In this document: one piece after another, positions 57,554 through 64,000 of the stretch | How the letters are laid out: every line of letters begins with the position of its first letter | Position numbering within the stretch: the stretch's first letter is position 1 | Assembly (NCBI GenBank): GCA_025370845.1 | Contig: JAMXFF010000006.1 | Coordinates: 90,382-154,381 of the forward strand | Length of the DNA stretch: 64,000 bases | Reading direction: 5' to 3' | From: Laspinema palackyanum D2a | GTDB taxonomy: Bacteria > Cyanobacteriota > Cyanobacteriia > Cyanobacteriales > Laspinemataceae | Made by a program: the position numbers and the translations under genes | The notes under the pieces: model-generated | Seen by the model: only the letters and a program-made list of their open reading frames with translations | What the model was told of the DNA's origin: nothing | The model's database searches: none

Positions 57554-58624
57554 TTAACGATGCCAACGAGACTTATTAAAGTCGTAAATTTCTTGAAAAA
57601 TATCACGCACACTAGGATAGGTTAATTTCCACTCCGGATAGTGGGATTTAAGCTTACTTAAATCGCTGATGTACCAGATATGATCCCCCATGCGGTTAGT
57701 CTCAGTGTAGCTGGTTTCCATCTTATGGCCGGTAATTTCTTCACACATTTGGATCCCTTCCATAACCGACGTATTACTCTCGCGACCCCCACCCAGGTTG
57801 TACACTTCGGCAATCCGAGGTTTTTTGAAAAAGGTGTCCATCGCCAGAATCACATCAGTGCAGTGGATTACGTCCCGGACTTGCTTGCCTTTATAGCCGA
57901 TCACGGTGTAAGGGGTCCCCGTCATGGCGCATCTCATCAAATAGGAGGGGAACCCATGCAATTGAGCCCCCGAATGTTGCGGCCCACTGAGGACCCCGCC
58001 GCGAAACACGGCACTTTTGATGTCAAAATAGCGCCCATACTCTTGGACCAACAGATCTCCAGCCGCTTTCGAGGCCCCAAACAGAGAATGCATACTCTGG
58101 TCAATGCTCATGTCTTCGGGGATCCCGTTTTGGTAGGGGTGAGAGGGGTCCAGTTCCCAACGGGTTTCTTGCTCAACGAGGGGTAAAGTATTGGGGCGAT
58201 CGCCATACACCTTATTGGTGGAACAATGGGCAAAAACCGCCTCCGGACAAAACTGCCGCGTTGCCTCTAGCAAAACCAGGGTCCCATTGGCATTAATCGA
58301 GAAATCCGTAAAAGGTTCCTTCGCCGCCCAATCATGGGAGGGTTGCGCTGCGGTATGGACAATCAGGGCAATATCGGATTTGTACTTAGAAAAAATCCCA
58401 TTAATGGCTTCGGGATTGCGGATATCAACTTCGTTATGTTCATACTGATCCCCAAGTTCTTTGCTGATTCGTTCTCGATTCCAACTGGTGGAGGCTTCCT
58501 GTCCAAAGAAGTATTGACGCATATCATTGTCAATCCCGACCACTTTGTAACCGGCTTTTCCATAAAACAGGGCAGCCTCGGAACCAATCAATCCGCCGGA
58601 TCCTGTTACGATAACTACAGACAT
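57554..58624 (-). CDS. NAD-dependent epimerase/dehydratase (CDP-paratose epimerase-like)
   Basis: 356 residues of the extended short-chain dehydrogenase type. Rossmann motif TGSGGLIGS (G8-x2-G11-x2-G14) and CSTNKVYGD at about 134-142 match CDP-tyvelose/paratose epimerases. The YxxxK position reads FGASK, with F182 instead of the catalytic tyrosine and K186 intact. Close relatives that I recall share this phenylalanine, so the family may use a different residue. Context suggests a nucleotide sugar for exopolysaccharide. Confidence 0.85.
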   Translation of the reverse strand: MSVVIVTGSGGLIGSEAALFYGKAGYKVVGIDNDMRQYFFGQEASTSWNRERISKELGDQYEHNEVDIRNPEAINGIFSKYKSDIALIVHTAAQPSHDWAAKEPFTDFSINANGTLVLLEATRQFCPEAVFAHCSTNKVYGDRPNTLPLVEQETRWELDPSHPYQNGIPEDMSIDQSMHSLFGASKAAGDLLVQEYGRYFDIKSAVFRGGVLSGPQHSGAQLHGFPSYLMRCAMTGTPYTVIGYKGKQVRDVIHCTDVILAMDTFFKKPRIAEVYNLGGGRESNTSVMEGIQMCEEITGHKMETSYTETNRMGDHIWYISDLSKLKSHYPEWKLTYPSVRDIFQEIYDFNKSRWHR

Positions 58625-58790
58625 TGTGTTCTCCTGCTGTGTTGAGTTTTTGGGCGATCGGCCAGTGGTGTTGCTGGCGTTTATTCCACCCTAGATTATA
58701 GGCAGGTGCGGGATACTCGTCACCCGGTTACCCAGGGCTTCTTCTGCCTAATTTATTCTAGGGGCGATCGCTAATTTTCCCAGTCTATGC

Positions 58791-60005
58791 TTAATTGCCA
58801 CTCGAACCCTGCAAAACTTGAGTATAGACAGCCTTCGTTTTTTCCGCTAATTTTTCCCAAGTGTAATGTTCCAAAACTTTCTGATATCCCGCTTCACCCA
58901 TTTCAGTGCATAGAGATGGGTTGGTCAAGAGTTCTATAATTTTATCAGCAATTTGGCTGGAATTTTGTTCGACTAAAAATCCATTAATTCCTTCATCAAT
59001 GACATTCCGAATTGCCGGAATATTTCCGCCAATTGATGGTTTTTTCATCATCCATGCTTCCGTATAAACTCCCCCAAAACTTTCTTGCATAGAGGGGACA
59101 CAAAGTAAATCGCAAGCGGCCAAAGCGTCGGTTTTTTCTTCTAAACTAACTTTGTCCAGTTCTAAAATGCGGCGATCCTTAACTTCTGCAAAGAATTTTT
59201 CCGAAAATTTAGTCCGGGGACCAATGGCAACAAAGCGAGTTTCCGGAAACTTTTTCCAAACAGTTTCAGCCGATTTAATAAAGGCTTCAATCCCTTTATA
59301 TTCATACTTTTGCCCCAGGAATAACAGGAGAGGATGGGAACCTAGGGAATATTTATTTCGGAAGCGATCGCCATCGCCATCGGATGCTAATAAAGGACCA
59401 ATTCCCGTCACAAATATATTCTCTTCCTTCACCCCGAGTTCGATTAACGTTTGTTTTTCGACCTGAGTTAAAGCAATCACTGCATCCGCTTGACGGTAAA
59501 GATTAATGTACTCTCGGTACAGCCATCCCACCCAGCGAGGATGATGTAAGGGGACGAATACAAACGGAATATTTAACTGTCGTGCCAGTTGCCAGGAGGC
59601 ATAACTTAGGCCCTCTCTCCCCATCCTGACATTGTGAATAATGTCAGGTTTCTCGGCATACTGTTCAAGTTTAGGCAACAAAACCTTAGAAATTTTGCCG
59701 ATGGCAGTTTTCTTAATCCCATAATACCCAGCTACATAAGGAATCAATGACTTTCGTTCAGCCGGAGTCAATGTAATTTGTTTAACATCCACCCCATCAA
59801 TTTCATATTCCTTAACTTTTTCCGGCGCTTTTAAAGTTGTCCCCAATAACCAATCGGTTCGATTTTCTGTCCAGTGCGTAATGACTCGAACCTGATTGGT
59901 TTGAGCTAAAGTTGAAACAATTTTATGAGTATGAAGTTGAGCGCCGCCAATTGCTGGAGGATAGGCTGTAATGGTGTACAGGAGTTTTAAAGAAGACTCA
60001 GGCAT
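58791..60005 (-). CDS. Glycosyltransferase family 4 protein
   Basis: 404 residues with the GT-B fold. The N-terminal domain contains TAYPPAIGGAQLHTH and the C-terminal domain contains FVAIGPRTKF and SMQESFGGVYTEAWMMKKPS, the EX7E-type nucleotide-sugar site. Makes a retained glycosidic linkage; donor and acceptor unknown. Same strand as the epimerase and WecG genes. Confidence 0.9.
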   Translation of the reverse strand: MPESSLKLLYTITAYPPAIGGAQLHTHKIVSTLAQTNQVRVITHWTENRTDWLLGTTLKAPEKVKEYEIDGVDVKQITLTPAERKSLIPYVAGYYGIKKTAIGKISKVLLPKLEQYAEKPDIIHNVRMGREGLSYASWQLARQLNIPFVFVPLHHPRWVGWLYREYINLYRQADAVIALTQVEKQTLIELGVKEENIFVTGIGPLLASDGDGDRFRNKYSLGSHPLLLFLGQKYEYKGIEAFIKSAETVWKKFPETRFVAIGPRTKFSEKFFAEVKDRRILELDKVSLEEKTDALAACDLLCVPSMQESFGGVYTEAWMMKKPSIGGNIPAIRNVIDEGINGFLVEQNSSQIADKIIELLTNPSLCTEMGEAGYQKVLEHYTWEKLAEKTKAVYTQVLQGSSGN

Positions 60006-60471
60006 TTCGGGTTTCCTTTTCCAAAAAAATACAGTATAAGCTAAGGTCTACACGGTCCAGAAACCTGGGATAAACAGGCTGTTGAGGACAATCTATATAG
60101 ACGGGTGAACTGGCAAGAGAGAGAGGACACTCTCGATTTTAACGCCTAGGATGGAGAATGGATAGTTTGGAACAAAATCGGAAGAAAATATTAACATCAT
60201 CAGTGGCCCTCAACTGCGATCGGGCTGATTGACTCAAATATTTCTAGTCGTATCCTAGCAAGCATTCCATCCGTCAGTTAACTTGACAATTTTTTTGCTG
60301 TGTTATAGTCGTGTTCATTCCGGTTTTGTCACTCATATATCTAGCCCCTACGAACTGTGCTTATCTAAGTGAAGCCTTATCTTATATGGCTCACAGCAAT
60401 TCTTATAATAGATGTAGAATAGAGTTTTCTCTTGTTCCATTAGCATCACGACTTCAAACCACGGAGTAACT
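60006..60471. other. Divergent region between the GT4 and methyltransferase genes
   Basis: No gene. Contains the promoter candidate at 60283-60309 and a second possible -10 (TATAAT at 60404-60409) without a clear -35. GGAG just before 60472 is the likely ribosome binding site of the methyltransferase. Confidence 0.45.
60283..60309 (+). promoter_or_regulatory. Candidate promoter for the methyltransferase gene
   Basis: TTGACA (60283-60288) and TATAGT (60304-60309) are near-perfect -35 and -10 hexamers, but the 15-base spacer is two bases shorter than optimal. It is 160 bases upstream of the start codon. Confidence 0.4.
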
Positions 60472-61227
60472 ATGAAGTGCCCTTTATGCCACAGCGAATC
60501 TAAGCCGGTCTTCAACACCGAATATGCCAAAGTTAATCAATGTTTAAATATCTCCTGCAAACATAAGTTTAATACAGAGTCATTACCCCGAGGAGGAGTC
60601 ATGGATTACTCCGGAGCAGATGACTTCTCGATTTATCGGCAGCGAAACCTGGAAATGATAGATTATTTATTAAACCAGGGGTATCTAAATACTCAGGCAA
60701 AAGTTCTGGATTTAGGTTGTGGAGAAGGACACATTGCCCAGACCTTCAGCGATCGCAAATTTGATGTAACCTGTGTTGAACTAAGCAGTTCAGCTCGTAA
60801 AATTCTCGACCAACGCGGATTAGTAAATTATCCCACCACCCAGGACATCCCTCCAGATATTCGATTTGATTTGATATTAATGATAGAAGTCATTGAACAT
60901 CTTAAATCTCCGGTTTCTGTCATTAAGGAGGCAAAGAATCGCTTAACTGATAAAGGCATAATTTTTGTCACCACTCCCTGTGCCGATGGTTTAAAAGCTC
61001 GACTATTCCCTGAAAAATCAGAAGCGTACCAAGAGCCAACCCACCTTCACTTTTTTAGTTCTCAATCACTGAATTCTTGTTTTCAAATAGCCGGGTTTTC
61101 TGAATTCCAGCGCTTCTATCTCCCCTGGATAATCCCCAATCGTTCTCCTGTCCTAAAAACCCTCGATAAATTATTGTATGGGATCGACCTCAATTCTCAC
61201 TTGACTTATTTCCTTTTCAACTCCTAG
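60472..61227 (+). CDS. Class I SAM-dependent methyltransferase with N-terminal zinc ribbon
   Basis: 251 residues. MKCPLCHSE and CLNISCKHKF supply four cysteines for a zinc knuckle, then a Rossmann core with VLDLGCGEGHIAQTF (SAM motif I) and DLILMIEVIEHL (motif post I). This two-domain layout is common in sugar methyltransferases of surface-glycan clusters. It is encoded against the direction of its neighbours. Confidence 0.87.
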   Translation: MKCPLCHSESKPVFNTEYAKVNQCLNISCKHKFNTESLPRGGVMDYSGADDFSIYRQRNLEMIDYLLNQGYLNTQAKVLDLGCGEGHIAQTFSDRKFDVTCVELSSSARKILDQRGLVNYPTTQDIPPDIRFDLILMIEVIEHLKSPVSVIKEAKNRLTDKGIIFVTTPCADGLKARLFPEKSEAYQEPTHLHFFSSQSLNSCFQIAGFSEFQRFYLPWIIPNRSPVLKTLDKLLYGIDLNSHLTYFLFNS

Positions 61228-61516
61228 AAATCGGAATTGACATCAGTGCAGATGCTGATGCAATCTAGGTCCAATTAAATAACAAGAGGCTCAGGGTCAG
61301 TAGTTTAGTCTCCTAAAACCCCAGTCTAATTATTAATTAAAAATAACTGATTCCCGCGCAGAGGGAATGACAGGTTTTTTTATGAACTAGGGGGAGTGAG
61401 TTGATTTCAGTCCATCTACTGACTCAGGGCATTACATTAATCATAACTGAGCTTCTTTCAGAAATCCCCTACCAAATGGAAGCGGGATTTAACCTACTTT
61501 TCGCAACTCACCCCGT

Positions 61517-62401
61517 TCAGTGATTGATATGACTGGACATCTTGCCCCCGAAAGCACTCGCTAACAGCAGGCGGAAATAAGGCAGCAACCAAAAAACGGG
61601 CCAGAAAATGCCTGCATGACGTTGGGCAAAAACTTTCCATTCTCCCATCGGTAATCCTTTCGGCTGGTTAACCTTTTTCAATCGTTCCCATACCTGGAGT
61701 TTGGGATCCGCCCAGCAATCTCCCCCAAGGGAATTAACCGGGCAAGTGCCGATATAACCGGGAACAATCCAGACTGAACCCCCATTCTGCTTCACTCGTA
61801 AACCATAGTCCATATCCCCGGTACTATGAACAAAATTGGGATCAAGATTGCCGACCTTTGCCCCAATATCTCGGGGAATTAATACGAAATTTCCGTTCAT
61901 GGTATCACAACGGAGGGGTTTATCCTCGGGTGGACGTAATTTGAATTTAAGGGGATGCCACCAATTCTTTTGAACCATGCCACCATAGGTCAGCAGATGG
62001 GTTTGGGGATCGCAAGTAGAACCGATGACCACGCCGAGTAATTCCCCTTGCGCTTTTAGAAGTTGGTAAGTTGAGAGGGCTTTAGCGATCGCATCTGGGT
62101 AAAGCACCGTATCATCATTCAGCCAAAGATAGAACTCCGGATCCGAGGCGATCGCCTCGGCAAAAGCACGCCGCATTCCCCCATTCCAAAATAAGCTCCC
62201 ATTACCCTTAAGTAGCTTGACGTTAGGATACTGTTCTTGAACCCCTTCTGAAGTGCCGTCGGTACTTCCATCATCGACCAAATAAACGGTCAGTATTACT
62301 TCGGGTGGTAGTTTCTGCGTGAACAGTCCAGCGAGACTCTCTAAAGTTTTCTCTCGACGGTTGTAGCAGGTCATAATCACGGCGATGGTTTGAGGTTCCA
62401 T
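61517..62401 (-). CDS. Glycosyltransferase family 2 protein
   Basis: 294 residues from ATG 62401, chosen because AAGGA precedes it by 8 bases; the open frame runs 26 codons further to 62479. GT-A fold: IAVIMTCYNRREKTLESLAG at the start, the nucleotide-sugar aspartates in VYLVDDGSTDGTSEG and YLWLNDDTVLYPDA. It likely adds a rhamnose-type sugar to an envelope glycan (subfamily resemblance only). Confidence 0.9.
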   Translation of the reverse strand: MEPQTIAVIMTCYNRREKTLESLAGLFTQKLPPEVILTVYLVDDGSTDGTSEGVQEQYPNVKLLKGNGSLFWNGGMRRAFAEAIASDPEFYLWLNDDTVLYPDAIAKALSTYQLLKAQGELLGVVIGSTCDPQTHLLTYGGMVQKNWWHPLKFKLRPPEDKPLRCDTMNGNFVLIPRDIGAKVGNLDPNFVHSTGDMDYGLRVKQNGGSVWIVPGYIGTCPVNSLGGDCWADPKLQVWERLKKVNQPKGLPMGEWKVFAQRHAGIFWPVFWLLPYFRLLLASAFGGKMSSHINH

Positions 62402-62627
62402 TTCTATCATCCTTAACTTAGGCTTGTCAGCGGTGATCGCGCAGGAACTCGTAACAAGTTCTAATCTTTTAATGGCCATCCACTCGAACCAGTACCGAGG
62501 GATATTGTCTAAAATGCGACTTGCTAATCAATGTTCTTCTGCGCCGTTACGTTGTAATGTTTTAAAGATTTTAAATTAAAGAATTTTACTAAAAAAACTT
62601 CTGTAAGCTTGCCGGAAGGACAACGCA

Positions 62628-63968
62628 CTATCCAGGATTGACTACTCCGCGCGAATCACGCGACGGGGATTCCCCGGAGGGATTACAGCACTTCTGAGTT
62701 AGGATCGACGCACCAGGAAGATCCCAAATTCTCAGACGCCTAGGCGAAGTCAAAACGCCTCTTGCCGGGGTGCATTGCATCCCGGTTACTTTTGCCTTGC
62801 GACCGATGTTGTACGCCCCGTTGCAGTCAGCGTTGAGTTCAACACCAGCCGCAGAGCGATAGGTTCCGCGTCGAATGCGCCTGCCTGAAGCCTTCCACCC
62901 CTCGGGTTTTTCACCGTAAACGGGGATGACATCAAGATCTAACGCTGACGCTTGCGACGTATAGCTTTCCTCCTGCTCAATGAACACAATGCCGTGCGCT
63001 TCGCAAAGCTGCGCTATGCGGTTTTTCAACTTTGCCGTGGGAATCTGCACAAAATTTTGGTTGGTTTTGCGGCCCATATTGGCCCCATTTTTTTGCCCCT
63101 GATTCCAGCCAAAGACTACAGTGCCAATGCCATGTTTCAAGCAATGGTTAATTACCGCCCTTGTGGCCTTGTTGACGGCATCACGCATCTGGCGGTTACG
63201 CTTGCCCGTGAGTCGGTCTAGCAGCTTGCACCAGAAGGCTTGCTCTTTCCCCTCTTTGATGGTGGCAACCCGCTTGTTATAGCCCTGATTGAGGGACTTC
63301 AGGTGCTTGCCGTCCACGATCAAGCTATGCCCCTCACTGTCTACGCAGGTCAGCCAGTTGTCAACGCCGTGGTCAATAGCCATCGACTTTTCGGGATCTA
63401 AGGCAACGGGGTCAACAGGCTTGCCAGCGCAGATCCAGACCGCATCAAAATAGCCAGCCCTAGGCACGATCTGAAGTTCTTTCACTTCAGTCCAATCAAG
63501 ATTGCTGGGGAAGGGCAGAAAAATCTCAGGCAGGCCAAACCAGACCTTACAGGCCCTGCCCATCGGCACCTTGACCTGGCCATCAGTCAACTTGAGCCAA
63601 CGCTTAGGGTAACTGATCTGGAACATACCCCCAGATCGGCGATAGTTTGGGGGCTTGGGCTTCTCAGCCAGCCCACCGCTACGCCATAGCTTCAGTAGTT
63701 CACGGTAGCCCTTAAAGGCTTCGCCCACACTAATACAGGTCTGCTGTGCAGCGCTGGTATAGAGCGCTTTCATGTGCGCGTTGCACTTCATCTGGCTAGA
63801 CAGCCAACGCCCATTTGAGAACTTCCCGGCCTTGAAGTACAACTGCCTAGCCAGATAGACCGTGCTGTTGTAAAGACTATTTGACGCCCTGCATAAATAC
63901 TCCAGCGCCGCTCTTAGTTTAGGGTCGTCAGGCAGTTGGTTTACTTGTGCTGCAAAGGTTTTAGTCAT
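62628..63968 (-). CDS. tnpB: TnpB-family RNA-guided nuclease without a zinc ribbon
   Basis: 446 residues. RuvC-type catalytic residues: D199 (SMAIDHGVDNW) and D381 (LNADCNGAYNIGRKA). The canonical RuvC-II glutamate position reads VFGWNQG, and the nearest glutamates lie in IEQEESYTS (331-334). The usual CxxC...CxxC zinc ribbon before the last aspartate is absent. The N-terminal helical/WED region (about 1-190) and a helix insertion (about 225-280) fit the TnpB fold. A C-terminal extension (about 395-446) is encoded within the presumed right end of the element. No tnpA is present in the window. Confidence 0.88.
   Translation of the reverse strand: MTKTFAAQVNQLPDDPKLRAALEYLCRASNSLYNSTVYLARQLYFKAGKFSNGRWLSSQMKCNAHMKALYTSAAQQTCISVGEAFKGYRELLKLWRSGGLAEKPKPPNYRRSGGMFQISYPKRWLKLTDGQVKVPMGRACKVWFGLPEIFLPFPSNLDWTEVKELQIVPRAGYFDAVWICAGKPVDPVALDPEKSMAIDHGVDNWLTCVDSEGHSLIVDGKHLKSLNQGYNKRVATIKEGKEQAFWCKLLDRLTGKRNRQMRDAVNKATRAVINHCLKHGIGTVVFGWNQGQKNGANMGRKTNQNFVQIPTAKLKNRIAQLCEAHGIVFIEQEESYTSQASALDLDVIPVYGEKPEGWKASGRRIRRGTYRSAAGVELNADCNGAYNIGRKAKVTGMQCTPARGVLTSPRRLRIWDLPGASILTQKCCNPSGESPSRDSRGVVNPG
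62636..62760 (-). ncRNA. Predicted omega-RNA/right-end structure of the tnpB element
   Basis: The 3' end of tnpB can fold into a three-way structure: outer stem CTCCG (62645-62649) with CGGAG (62675-62679), enclosing hairpins CGCG-AATCA-CGCG (62650-62662) and GGGGATTCCCC (62665-62675). TnpB guide RNAs are known to derive from this location. The boundaries and the guide are inferred. Confidence 0.4.
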
Positions 63969-64000
63969 AAAACAAGTATAGTAAAATTGTAGATAAATGG

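Larger units (their letters stand above)
62600..64000 (-). mobile_element. IS200/IS605-group (IS1341-like) element, left part cut by the window
   Basis: A tnpB gene with a structured 3' end and no accompanying transposase gene inside the window. The left end lies beyond 64000. The exact right end is not determined but should be between about 62600 and 62660. Confidence 0.6.

Overview
The window is a piece of a cyanobacterial chromosome. The direct evidence is the very frequent GCGATCGC-type octamer (HIP1), the genes for NDH-1 subunits NdhN and NdhS, the thylakoid/PSII factor Psb29 (Thf1), a CpcT/CpeT bilin lyase, the clock-associated protein LdpA next to the Ycf45-type ATPase, and the cyanobacterial order of the ribosomal protein cluster (no rpsJ, rpsN or rpmD in it). 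The abundance of short heptamer repeats and interspersed palindromes suggests a filamentous, Oscillatoria/Phormidium-like organism; that last step is inference.

Layout. 1-2979: 3' part of a large secreted adhesin-like protein with seven FG-GAP blades. 3185-12347: an arsenic-linked island. On the minus strand are a MerA-like flavoprotein, arsenite methyltransferase ArsM and a TVP38/DedA membrane protein; on the plus strand are NrtS, an exported thioredoxin, CcdA, a cytosolic thioredoxin, a peroxiredoxin-like protein and the arsenosugar radical SAM enzyme ArsS. 12526-15190: an AT-rich, apparently acquired PIN-domain gene and a truncated TPR gene. 15301-33468: 31 co-oriented minus-strand genes, rplC to prfA, carrying ribosomal proteins, secY, adk, infA, rpoA, truA and prfA. 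33469-34689: a 1.2 kb repeat-rich spacer with a 156-bp tandem duplication. 34690-45184: ndhN, three tandem von Willebrand A (vWA) genes, an Slr1339-family gene, ldpA, ycf45 and an orphan multi-PAS histidine kinase. 45192-56476: housekeeping and photosynthesis genes (tsaB, psb29, cpcT-like, STAS, hemF, mrp, rodA, ndhS and others). 56601-62401: exopolysaccharide or envelope glycan genes. 62628-63968: a TnpB gene with an unusual catalytic layout.

How the genes work together. The strongest functional story is the arsenic island: ArsM methylates arsenic, ArsS builds the arsenosugar, and a set of thiol-redox genes lies between them and may supply reductant. The ribosomal cluster is conventional in content but its spacers have been invaded by heptamer repeats. 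Less well understood are the PIN-domain protein behind a promoter framed by an inverted repeat, the vWA triplet, and the zinc-ribbon-less TnpB. No rRNA, tRNA or CRISPR array was seen.
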